64,000 nt of DNA from NCBI RefSeq assembly GCF_004745805.1, contig NZ_SRLQ01000010.1, positions 124,001 to 188,000 on the forward strand, in the 5' to 3' direction. The position numbers were made by a program, and so were the translations under genes. Source of the stretch: Mycolicibacterium sp. CH28. GTDB taxonomy: Bacteria; Actinomycetota; Actinomycetes; Mycobacteriales; Mycobacteriaceae. The notes under the pieces were generated by a model. It saw nothing but the letters and a program-made list of their open reading frames with translations. It made no database searches and was not told where the DNA came from. This document shows positions 57,014 to 64,000 of this stretch, in pieces; positions within the stretch are counted from its first letter, which is position 1, and every line of letters begins with the position of its first letter.

Positions 57014-58813
57014 GTGCGTGAATACAGCGTTCCGGCGCCGTTCACCATCGGTGAGCACGACAGCGTCGTCAGCTCCGTCTACGATCACGAACGCGACGAC
57101 CCCGACTACGTGATCCTGCAACGGCTCGTCGACGGCGTCTGGATCGACGTCACCTGCGCCGAGGTGGCCGCCCAGATCCGCTCGGCCGCCTTGGGACTGA
57201 TCGCCGAGGGTGTGCAGGCCGGCGACCGGGTGGCCATCCTGTCGGCTACCCGTTACGAATGGGTCATCCTTGACTACGCCATCCTGTCGATCGGCGCGGT
57301 CACCGTGCCGATCTACGAGACCTCCTCGGCCGAGCAGGTGCGCTGGGTGCTGGAGGACTCCGGCGCGGTGCTCGCGCTCACCGAGACCGAGGCACATGCC
57401 CAGATGGTCAAGGAACTGCACGACGAGCTTCCCGCCCTGCGCAAAACGCTGCGTATCGAGACGAACGGGCTCACCGCGCTCGACGAATTGGCTGAGGGCG
57501 CGGCCAACGCCGACCCGGCCGAGCTGAACCGCCGCCTGGCCGGGCTACGCTCGGCCGACCCGGCGACCCTGATCTACACCTCGGGGACCACCGGCAGGCC
57601 CAAGGGCGTAGCGCTGACCCACTCCAATCTGCTGTACGAAACTCGCGGTGCGGCAACGTGTTTCCCGACGCTTATGCGCCAGCACGAACGGCTTCTGGTG
57701 TTTCTGCCGCTGGCGCATGTGCTGGCCCGCGCCCTGTCGATGACCGCGTTCGCGAACAAGGTGACACTCGGCTATACCAGCGACATCAAGAACCTGGTTG
57801 CGATGCTGCAGGTGTTCAAGCCGACGATCGTGGTGTCGGTACCCCGGGTGTTCGAGAAGGTCTACAACACCGCCGAGTTGAACGCCCGCGACAGCGGCAA
57901 GGGACGGATCTTCGAGCTGGCCACCAAGACCGCGATCGCCTACAGCGAGGCGCTGGCGACCGGGACGCCCAACCTACTGCTGAAGGTCGGGCACGCGGTG
58001 TTCGACCGGCTGGTCTACGGCAAACTGCGGGCCGCCCTCGGCGGCGACTGCCAGGCCGCGATCTCCGGCGGCGCGCCGCTGGGCAAACGACTCGGCCACT
58101 TCTACCGCGGTGTCGGCCTGTCGATCTTCGAGGGCTACGGCCTGACCGAGACCAGCGCCGCGATCACGGTGAACCGGGTCGACGGGCTCAAGGTCGGCAC
58201 CGTCGGCAAGCTGGTGCCCGGCAACTCCATGAAGGTCGCCGAAGACGGTGAACTGCTGGTCAAGGGCGGCGTGGTGTTCGACGGCTACTGGCGCAACGAG
58301 AAAGCGACCGGTGAGGCGATCGAAGACGGCTGGTTCCACACCGGTGACCTGGCCAGCGTGGACGCCGAGGGCTTCCTGTCGATCACCGGGCGCAAGAAGG
58401 AGATCATCGTCACCGCGGGCGGCAAGAACGTCGCGCCCGCCGTGCTCGAGGATGCGCTGCGGGCGCATCCGCTGATCAGCCAGGCCATGGCGGTCGGTGA
58501 CAACCAGCCGTTCATCGGCGCACTGATCGCCATCGATCCCGAGGCGTTCGACGTGTGGAAGCAGCATCACGGCAAGGCCACCACGGCCTCGGTCGAAGAC
58601 CTGCGGGCCGACCCGGATCTGCTCGCCGAGATCGACGTGGCCATCAAGGACGCCAATGCGCATGTGTCGCACGCGGAGTCGATCCGCAAGTACCGCATCC
58701 TGCCGTGCGACTTCACCGTGCTGACCGGTGAGTTGACGCCCACGCTGAAGGTCAAGCGCAACGTGGTGGCGCAGAAGTTCGCCGAGGAGATCGAGGCGAT
58801 CTACCAGAAGTAG
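57014..58813 (+). CDS. fadD15: Long-chain fatty-acid--CoA ligase FadD15
   Basis: Activates fatty acids to acyl-CoA through acyl-adenylates; 599 residues, ANL superfamily. The P-loop is TLIYTSGTTGRPKG (A3), FEGYGLTETSAAI is A5, HTGDLASVDAEGFLSITGRKKEIIVTAGGKNVAP covers A7-A8, and the A10 lysine is in ELTPTLKVKRNVV. Length and N-terminus (MREYSVPAPFT) match Rv2187. GTG 57014 is the start. The gene stands alone on the plus strand between minus-strand genes. Highly confident. Confidence 0.95.
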   Translation: MREYSVPAPFTIGEHDSVVSSVYDHERDDPDYVILQRLVDGVWIDVTCAEVAAQIRSAALGLIAEGVQAGDRVAILSATRYEWVILDYAILSIGAVTVPIYETSSAEQVRWVLEDSGAVLALTETEAHAQMVKELHDELPALRKTLRIETNGLTALDELAEGAANADPAELNRRLAGLRSADPATLIYTSGTTGRPKGVALTHSNLLYETRGAATCFPTLMRQHERLLVFLPLAHVLARALSMTAFANKVTLGYTSDIKNLVAMLQVFKPTIVVSVPRVFEKVYNTAELNARDSGKGRIFELATKTAIAYSEALATGTPNLLLKVGHAVFDRLVYGKLRAALGGDCQAAISGGAPLGKRLGHFYRGVGLSIFEGYGLTETSAAITVNRVDGLKVGTVGKLVPGNSMKVAEDGELLVKGGVVFDGYWRNEKATGEAIEDGWFHTGDLASVDAEGFLSITGRKKEIIVTAGGKNVAPAVLEDALRAHPLISQAMAVGDNQPFIGALIAIDPEAFDVWKQHHGKATTASVEDLRADPDLLAEIDVAIKDANAHVSHAESIRKYRILPCDFTVLTGELTPTLKVKRNVVAQKFAEEIEAIYQK

Positions 58814-58833
58814 GACGCCGGGCCGCGGCGCGC

Positions 58834-59490
58834 TCAGATCAGGGCGGCCACGAAGCTGGCCGCCTGGTCGGGATACGGCGGCAGTTCGTAGGCGCTGTGT
58901 GCGGCGCGGTCGCGGCCGGCCGAGCAGATCGGGTCGCCGGCCGAACACACGTCGACCGCGCGACCGCTGAACAGCCCGGTGCTCGACAGCGGCGTGCCGA
59001 ATCGGGCCCCCGGATTTCCGAAGACCGCCACCGCGGCGACCTGGCTCGCGCTGGCCGGCGGCAGCGGCGGCGCGGAACCGATGCTGCCGATCCGCTCACC
59101 CACTGGCGGCACCCCGGCCAGCATCGACACCGCCGCCGCGCCCTGGGAGAACCCGCCGAGCACCAGCCGGGTCTGCGGGCAGCGCAGCGCCATGTCGGCG
59201 ATGCGGGCCGACGCGTCGGCAGCGCCGGAGGCCGCGGCCAGGAAGTTCAGGCTGGCCGGATAGTTCACCGCGTAGGTGTCCAGGGTCCGGTCCCCGAGCC
59301 TGGGTACCAGCGCATCGGTGAAGGCCTGGCCCACCCGGCCGATACCGGGCGGTTCACCGGTGCCGCGGGCGAAGATCACCTCGACGTCGGGACAGTCGTC
59401 GGCTGCCGCGGTGCCGGCCGGCCCCAGTACCGCGGCTGCCGCAGCGAGCAGGCCGCTGAGTGCGGCGGCGACACTCCGGGTCGTGGTCAT
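58834..59490 (-). CDS. Secreted cutinase-family esterase
   Basis: An exported serine hydrolase of 218 residues. A signal peptide (about 1-30, AALSGLLAAAAAVLGPAGTAAA) precedes DDCPDVEVIFARGTGEPPGIGRVGQAF, the cutinase start with its first disulfide cysteine. The nucleophile is in GGFSQGAAA, the aspartate in VCSAGDPIC and the histidine in AAHSAYELP. Mycobacterial Culp proteins act as lipases or phospholipases in the envelope. ATG 59490 (MTTTRSVAA) is chosen to give a normal signal; the longer frame overlaps pimB. No counterpart at this place in M. tuberculosis, so probably gained or lost. Confidence 0.9.
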   Translation of the reverse strand: MTTTRSVAAALSGLLAAAAAVLGPAGTAAADDCPDVEVIFARGTGEPPGIGRVGQAFTDALVPRLGDRTLDTYAVNYPASLNFLAAASGAADASARIADMALRCPQTRLVLGGFSQGAAAVSMLAGVPPVGERIGSIGSAPPLPPASASQVAAVAVFGNPGARFGTPLSSTGLFSGRAVDVCSAGDPICSAGRDRAAHSAYELPPYPDQAASFVAALI

Positions 59491-59500
59491 CGGCACATCG

Positions 59501-60649
59501 TCACATGACGGGGCCGGGACCACGCAGAAGTTCGGCCAGCCGGGCACTGTGGGTGTCCCAATTCCAGTCCCGGCAGATCCACTGCCGGCCGGCCTCCCCC
59601 ATCCGCGCAGCCAGCGCGGGCTCGCTCAGCAGGGCGGTGACGGCCTCCACGATCTCGTCGTGCGACCGCCCGTCTACCACCCGACCGGTTTCGCCGTCGC
59701 GCACCGTCTCCGGGGCCCCGCCCGAACGCCCGGCGACCACCGGCACCCCGACGGCCGAGGCCTCCAGGAACACGATTCCCAAGCCTTCCACATCCAGTCC
59801 GGATCCCCTTGTGCGACAGGGCATCGCAAAGACATCGGCCATCGCGTAGTGGGCTGGCAGCTCGGCACCGGGCACCGCGCCGGTGAAGACCACGTCCTGG
59901 GCCACGTCGAGCTCGTCGGCAAGCTTGTGCAGGGTGTCGGCGTAGGGGCCGCCGCCGACGATCACCAACGCCGCCCCGTCGACCCGACGCCGCAGCTCGG
60001 GCAGCGCCTTGATCAGCATGTCCTGTCCCTTGCGCGGGACGAGCCGGGATAGACAGACCACCGTCGGGCGTCCGCCGAGGCCGTAGCGCCGACGCAGTTC
60101 GGTCCTGGCCGCGGGGTCTGGACGAAACCTATCGGTGTCGACACCGGGCGGCAGGTGTTCCAGCCGCGCGTTCGGGCCGAATGCCGAGGCGAACCTGCCG
60201 CGGGTGTAGCGGCTGACGAAGGTCACGACGTCGGTGGTGTCGCCGATGCGGCGCAGCGCCGACCGGGCGAGCGGCAGCATCGACCAGCCCACCTCGTGGC
60301 CGTGGGTACTGGCCACCACGCGGCGCGCCCCAGCGCTGCGGGCCCGGTCGGCCAGCAGCGCCAGCGGCGCGGCCGCCCCGAACCACACAGTCTCGATGTC
60401 ATGCTCACCGATCAGAGCCCGCATCCGGCGGTCCACACCGGGTTCGGGCAGCATCAGCGTGCCCGGGTGGCGCACGATCCGGTAGTCGGCCGCGCGGTCG
60501 TAGTCCTCGGCGCCGCTCCATTGCGGCGCGTAGACGGTGAGCTGATGCTCGCCACCGGCTACCAGCCGGTCGACGAACGATTCGAGGTAGGACTGGATGC
60601 CGCCGCGTCGCGGCGGAAAGTCATTGGTGACCAGCAGAACCCGCGTCAT
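59501..60649 (-). CDS. pimB: GDP-mannose-dependent alpha-mannosyltransferase PimB'
   Basis: Adds the second mannose to phosphatidylinositol monomannoside (PIM1 to PIM2) on the cytoplasmic side; 382 residues, GT4 with GT-B fold. The acceptor domain starts VLLVTNDFPPRRGGIQSYL, with STHGHEVGW; the donor site includes SRLVPRKGQD and RGSGLDVEGLGIVFLEASAVGVPVVAG (EX7E type). I start at ATG 60649, with AGGTGG six bases before it; GTG 60655 adds two residues. Matches Rv2188c. It works in the same lipid-glycan pathway as mptA and mptC in this window. Confidence 0.95.
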   Translation of the reverse strand: MTRVLLVTNDFPPRRGGIQSYLESFVDRLVAGGEHQLTVYAPQWSGAEDYDRAADYRIVRHPGTLMLPEPGVDRRMRALIGEHDIETVWFGAAAPLALLADRARSAGARRVVASTHGHEVGWSMLPLARSALRRIGDTTDVVTFVSRYTRGRFASAFGPNARLEHLPPGVDTDRFRPDPAARTELRRRYGLGGRPTVVCLSRLVPRKGQDMLIKALPELRRRVDGAALVIVGGGPYADTLHKLADELDVAQDVVFTGAVPGAELPAHYAMADVFAMPCRTRGSGLDVEGLGIVFLEASAVGVPVVAGRSGGAPETVRDGETGRVVDGRSHDEIVEAVTALLSEPALAARMGEAGRQWICRDWNWDTHSARLAELLRGPGPVM

Positions 60650-60660
60650 CGCCACCTACG

Positions 60661-61485
60661 CTATCGGTTCAGCCACTGCGCCCAGCGCGCGCGTAGCTCT
60701 GTCAGGTCCGTGTCGAGGGCGCGACGCGCCGCGGTGTCGAAATCCCCGTGGCCGGGTCCACACGCCTCGACGTAGAGCCGACGCAGCGACTCGACGCCAT
60801 AGGTGTCGGCGACGAACCGGGCGAACCACCACGCGCGGTCGTAGCCCATCGCGCGTTGCGGCCCGAACTCGTCGAGCTCGGCGCTGCTGGGCAGCGTCGT
60901 CTCCGCCGCGGCACCGGCGGGCAGGGGCGTCGGTGGTCGCGCCACGAAATCCGCTGTCCCCTCGACCAGCCAACGCGGGGCGTCCAATGCGGTGTCAGCG
61001 CGGGCAGCGAAGTGAAACAGCTCGTGGGTCACCACGATTCGCAGTGCGGCGTCGCTGATGGCGGCGGCACCCGGGGCCACCACGATGCGCTGACCGTCGG
61101 CATGATGCCGGGCGAAGTCGACGCCGTCGGCCACCGACACCGCCGCGATATCGGACCAGCGGCCGTTGGGATTCAGACCGGCTTGAGCGACGAATTGCGA
61201 TTCGGTGTCCGTGGCGATCACGATGATCTCCCGGTCCCAGTCGGTGCCCCAGAACCGCTCGACGGCGTCGACCGCACCGCCCATGTCGGACGTGATCCGG
61301 GTGAGCAGCTCGTCGGTGCGGGTTCCGCCGAGACTGATCATCTGCACGGTCCGGCCGTCGCCGACGACCGGCGGTGCCGAATCTGACTGGACCGTCGGCT
61401 CGGCCACCGGCACGGGTGGCACAGGAGCGGCGTCAGCCAGCAGATTCGACGCAATGATCAGCTCGGCGACAAGTACGACGAGCAA
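60661..61485 (-). CDS. Predicted exported zinc metallopeptidase-like protein (Rv2189c-like)
   Basis: About 274 residues. An N-terminal hydrophobic helix (LLVVLVAELIIASNLLADAAP) is followed by a Pro/Val linker and a domain with VVTHELFHFAARADTALDAPRWLVEGTADFVA, that is HExxH plus a downstream Glu, the gluzincin pattern. This predicts a secreted or membrane-tethered peptidase. The start is uncertain: TTG 61485 is the only standard start in the open frame, which begins after a stop at 61557, and it gives no basic n-region. If a non-standard start is used, RHGWRGRLATS would supply the missing charge. It lies 11 bases before pimB. Confidence 0.75.
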   Translation of the reverse strand: MLVVLVAELIIASNLLADAAPVPPVPVAEPTVQSDSAPPVVGDGRTVQMISLGGTRTDELLTRITSDMGGAVDAVERFWGTDWDREIIVIATDTESQFVAQAGLNPNGRWSDIAAVSVADGVDFARHHADGQRIVVAPGAAAISDAALRIVVTHELFHFAARADTALDAPRWLVEGTADFVARPPTPLPAGAAAETTLPSSAELDEFGPQRAMGYDRAWWFARFVADTYGVESLRRLYVEACGPGHGDFDTAARRALDTDLTELRARWAQWLNR

Positions 61486-61519
61486 GGACGTGGCGAGGCG
61501 ACCGCGCCAGCCGTGTCGA

Positions 61520-62668
61520 TCAGTACCGACGGACGTTGAAGATCGGAGCGTTGTTCACCGGGGCGATCCGCACCGGCTGGCCGAACGTGGACGCGTGGAC
61601 CATCATGCCGTCGCCGATGTAGATCGCCGAATGCGAGGCGTCCGAGTAGTAGTTCACGATGTCACCGGGTTGCATCTGGTCCATCGAGACCGGCTGCCCG
61701 CCGGCGGCCAGCGCCTGACTGGAGTGCGGCAGGAAGATCCCGGCCTGCTGGAAGGCCCACATCACCAGACCCGAGCAGTCGAATGCGTTGGGACCGGCGC
61801 CGCCCCAGACGTACGGGTCGCCGATGCGGGTGAGTGCGGCCTGCACGGCGACGGCGGCTTGGTCGCCGGCCGGGCCGGGCACGGGCACGGCGGCCATCGG
61901 AACCACGTCGGCGGCCGGCGGCGCATCCGGTGGCGGCGGCGGTGCGTCCCCGATGGGCGGCAGCGCCTCCGGAGCCGGAGCGGCCAGGATCTCCGGCGGC
62001 GGCACCGGCCCGGGGGCGGCCAGTGCGGTCCGCTGATCGGGAGTGAGCATCTGGTAGCGGGACTTGACGACGGAGATCTGCACCTGCAGCTGAGATTGCT
62101 TGCGCTGCAGGTCAGCGCGCACCGCCGCGGCCTGCTCGGCAGCCGTCTTGGCGTCGGCGGCGGACTTGGCCGACTCGGCCTCGGCCTGACTCAACTCGTC
62201 GTTGAGCTTGCGGTAGCTCTGCATCTGGGCGGCCATCTCGGTTGCCATGACGCGCTGCACGGCCATCTTGTCGATCAGGCCCTGGGGTGACTCCGCGGTC
62301 AGAATGGCGTCGAATCCATCGGTGCGACCGCCCATGTACACTGCCGCAGCAAACTTGTCGACCGCGCCCTGATAAGTAGCCAGTTGCGTCTTCGCGCTGT
62401 CCGCGGCGGCTAGGTCGTCGGTGTGCTTGCGATCCGCCGCCGCCTGCGCTTGCAGCTTCTTGTCAAGATCAAGCTGCGCCGAATACATGGACTCGGTGAG
62501 CTGCTCAGCCTGCCGGGAGAGCTCGTTGAGCTTTGCCACGCCGTCATCGGCCGGATCAGCGTGCACAGTGCCCGACATAACAACGAAAAGGACAGTGAGC
62601 GCCGCAATCCCACCGACTATGGGGCGTTGAAAACCGCTAACAGTCAGGAACCTGCGGTTAAACCTCAA
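61520..62668 (-). CDS. ripC: NlpC/P60 peptidoglycan endopeptidase RipC
   Basis: A secreted wall hydrolase of 382 residues. A signal peptide ends near GTVHADP; then a long coiled coil (about 35-200, NELSRQAEQLTESMYSAQLDLDKKLQAQ...) is the FtsX-contact region in known RipC. A Pro/Ala linker precedes the catalytic domain: VQAALTRIGDPYVWGGAGPNAFDCSGLVMWAFQQAG (Cys nucleophile), HSAIYIGDGMMVHAS (His) and a final RRY. It cuts D-Glu-mDAP bonds during division. I select TTG 62668 (MRFNRRFLT), with AAGGA nine bases before it and an N-terminus like Rv2190c; GTG 62701 is the alternative. Confidence 0.92.
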   Translation of the reverse strand: MRFNRRFLTVSGFQRPIVGGIAALTVLFVVMSGTVHADPADDGVAKLNELSRQAEQLTESMYSAQLDLDKKLQAQAAADRKHTDDLAAADSAKTQLATYQGAVDKFAAAVYMGGRTDGFDAILTAESPQGLIDKMAVQRVMATEMAAQMQSYRKLNDELSQAEAESAKSAADAKTAAEQAAAVRADLQRKQSQLQVQISVVKSRYQMLTPDQRTALAAPGPVPPPEILAAPAPEALPPIGDAPPPPPDAPPAADVVPMAAVPVPGPAGDQAAVAVQAALTRIGDPYVWGGAGPNAFDCSGLVMWAFQQAGIFLPHSSQALAAGGQPVSMDQMQPGDIVNYYSDASHSAIYIGDGMMVHASTFGQPVRIAPVNNAPIFNVRRY

Positions 62669-62787
62669 GATTGCGCATCCTTTAAGTGCGATCGACGCCA
62701 CTGCATCGAGCTGCCCTAGGTCTCGAACAGGTTACGAAACAGCATCGGGTTTGTCCAACGTGAGACGAAGATTTAACAAGAGTGCTA

Positions 62788-62811
62788 GTCACACCTGCCA
62801 CATAAGTCACA
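62788..62811 (-). promoter_or_regulatory. GTCACA direct repeats upstream of ripC
   Basis: Two GTCACA hexamers (62788-62793 and 62806-62811) lie 18 bases apart, about 120 bases before ripC in a fairly AT-rich gap. Repeats of this kind resemble MtrA sites found before other rip and rpf genes. The reading is by eye; one copy each may be chance. Confidence 0.3.
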
Positions 62812-62836
62812 ACGTGCCAACCAACCTACCAGTGCG

Positions 62837-63058
62837 TCAACTTGCCAGCCCCGAATCCCGATGCGGATGGATCGGGACCAGCCGCAATCGGGGCGCCAAT
62901 CCGGCGTCGGCCAGCACTTCCAGCGCCGCCCGCTCATCTTCCAGCAAAGTCTCAGGTACACCAAGTAACACGCTCACCACGCAGTCACGGCACCCCGGCC
63001 CTCGCACCGCACAGTCGTCACAGTCGATGACGACCGGCTCTGAAGGTTCCGTACCCAT
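62837..63058 (-). CDS. Small CxxC-x6-CxxC protein
   Basis: A 73-residue soluble protein with two CxxC pairs: IDCDDCAVRGPGCRDCVV gives Cys13, Cys16, Cys23 and Cys26, the spacing of a zinc or iron-sulfur knuckle. A helical part follows (LLEDERAALEVLADAGLAPRLRLVP). A strong ribosome-binding site GAGAGGAGA precedes ATG 63058, which supports it as a real gene though short. It stands between ripC and the divergent DnaQ-UvrC gene, as similar small proteins do in related actinobacteria. Function unknown. Confidence 0.8.
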   Translation of the reverse strand: MGTEPSEPVVIDCDDCAVRGPGCRDCVVSVLLGVPETLLEDERAALEVLADAGLAPRLRLVPIHPHRDSGLAS

Positions 63059-63170
63059 CTTGGGTCTCCTCTCATTAAGTTGGCCGCACGCTAACCGGGG
63101 GCTCCGACAAGTTCGGCTGCCCGGAGTGGCGACCGAGTCCTGTCGGTGCGGCTGCTTACCGTCAACGGCT

Positions 63171-64000
63171 GTGGCGCGCTCACCGACCGATACGCAGCTG
63201 AGCTTCGCCGACGTCGACCCGGCAGCCGACGTCTCGCTGCGCGAGACCACGTTCGTCGTCGTCGATCTCGAAACCACCGGCGGGCGCGCCACCGCGTCGG
63301 CCGACGGCTCCCGCGACGCCATCACCGAGATCGGCGCGGTCAAGGTCCGTGGCGGCGAGGTGCTCGGCGAGTTCGCCACGCTGGTGGACCCACAGCGCAG
63401 CATCCCGCCGCAGATCGTCCGGTTGACCGGCATCACCACCGCGATGGTGCACGACGCCCCGACCATCGCGACCGTGCTGCCGCTGTTTCTGGAGTTCGCC
63501 CGCGGCGCAGTCCTGGTGGCCCACAACGCCGGTTTCGACATCGGGTTCCTGAAGTCTGCCGCCGAACAGTGCGGTGTTGCGTGGCCTCACCCACCGGTGC
63601 TGTGCACGGTGCGGCTGGCCCGCCGGGTGCTCACCCGCGAAGAAGCACCCAGCGTGCGGCTGTCCACCCTGGCCCGGCTGGTCGGATCGGCGACCGAGCC
63701 CAACCACCGCGCGCTGGACGACGCCCGCGCCACCGCCGACGTACTGCACGCGCTGATCGAGCGGGTCGGTAACCAGGGCGTCCACACCTACACCGACCTG
63801 CGCGGTTACCTGCCCAACGTCTCCAACGCTCAGCGCAGCAAGCGGGTAATGGCCCAAAACCTGCCGCACCGGCCCGGGGTGTACCTGTTCCGCGGCCCCG
63901 CCGGCGAAGTGCTCTACATCGGCACGGCAGGCGACCTCCGGCGGCGGGTGGGCCAGTACTTCACCGGCGCCGATCCGCGCGGGCGGATGAAGGAGATGGT
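63171..64000 (+). CDS. DnaQ-like exonuclease fused to UvrC/GIY-YIG domain (partial, N-terminal part)
   Basis: The first 276 codons of a gene that leaves the right edge; Rv2191 has the same fusion. Residues about 25-195 are a DEDDh 3'-5' exonuclease: VVVDLETTGG (Asp-x-Glu), LVAHNAGFDIGFL, and NHRALDDARATADVL. After a 20-residue linker (NVSNAQRSKRVMAQNLPHRPGVYLFRGPAGEVLYIGTAGDLRRRVGQYF) the GIY-YIG nuclease begins, with GVYLF and LYIGTA. Likely role is DNA repair. GTG 63171 is chosen since it starts in frame with the exonuclease strand; a GTG in another frame at 63146 is not coding. Partial, so the C-terminal half is unseen. Confidence 0.9.
   Translation, partial: MARSPTDTQLSFADVDPAADVSLRETTFVVVDLETTGGRATASADGSRDAITEIGAVKVRGGEVLGEFATLVDPQRSIPPQIVRLTGITTAMVHDAPTIATVLPLFLEFARGAVLVAHNAGFDIGFLKSAAEQCGVAWPHPPVLCTVRLARRVLTREEAPSVRLSTLARLVGSATEPNHRALDDARATADVLHALIERVGNQGVHTYTDLRGYLPNVSNAQRSKRVMAQNLPHRPGVYLFRGPAGEVLYIGTAGDLRRRVGQYFTGADPRGRMKEM

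Noticed and set aside
62669..62836. A ydaO-type riboswitch before ripC
   Set aside because: Such riboswitches occur before some actinobacterial wall hydrolase genes, but the gap is only 168 bases and I see no matching conserved core or nested stems.

Overview
The window is a stretch of a high-GC mycobacterial chromosome, most likely a fast-growing environmental species (Mycolicibacterium type). The main evidence is gene order. From about 15.1 kb rightwards it follows the Mycobacterium tuberculosis Rv2144c to Rv2191 segment almost gene for gene. The products are mycobacterial too: Wag31, a Pro/Ala-tailed FtsL, MptA and MptC, PimB', LppM, PknL, RipC and FadD15. GTG and TTG starts, 4-base ATGA/GTGA overlaps and scarce intrinsic terminators also fit.

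Left part (1-15.1 kb). A truncated secreted alpha/beta hydrolase is followed by a PEBP protein, an M20 peptidase, a lipoprotein, a 55-bp tandem repeat and tRNA-Leu(GAG) with its own terminator. Next come TerC, an acetamidase-RidA pair and a class I amidotransferase. A five-gene minus-strand operon encodes a group 3b [NiFe]-hydrogenase (hyhB-G-S-L) plus its maturation protease, with a good DosR-type box upstream. A pyruvate-kinase-like gene lies divergently across that box, which suggests a shared hypoxia or redox response. A TIGR01777-type epimerase follows.

Cell division and wall cluster (15.1-37.2 kb, all minus strand). In transcription order this is mraZ, rsmH, ftsL, pbpB, murE, murF, mraY, murD, ftsW, murG, murC, ftsQ, ftsZ, yfiH-like, yggS-like, sepF, yggT-like, wag31 and a two-TM acidic protein. 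mraZ is preceded by six GTGG repeats on a 10-bp register that look like MraZ operator boxes. Most junctions overlap by 1-4 bases, so translation is probably coupled. The neighbouring DUF3040 gene ends in a clear rho-independent terminator. rsmH carries four perfect in-frame 24-bp repeats.

Envelope lipid and glycan region (37.4-64 kb). A GNAT gene, lppM, a methylenetetrahydrofolate-reductase-like gene, idsA2 (apparently starting at CTG), mptA, a PknL-substrate-like DNA-binding gene and pknL lead to an accessory island at 44.3-49.2 kb. The island holds an LLM flavin monooxygenase, two tiny leader ORFs, a fused double ABC permease and an ATPase with a C-terminal regulatory-type domain. It resembles a sulfur or nitrogen scavenging module and has no solute-binding protein in view. 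After it come aroG, an exoribonuclease, a membrane protein, mptC, an acyltransferase, an ArsA-like ATPase operon, fadD15, a cutinase, pimB', a predicted metallopeptidase, ripC, a small CxxC protein and the start of a DnaQ-UvrC fusion that leaves the right edge.

No phage, insertion sequence, CRISPR array or rRNA was found. The most novel-looking parts are the leader-peptide/ABC island, the in-frame minisatellites in essential or metabolic genes, the mraZ operator array, the DosR-box hydrogenase locus and the CTG start of idsA2. Family names come from recalled knowledge of mycobacterial proteins; no database search was run.
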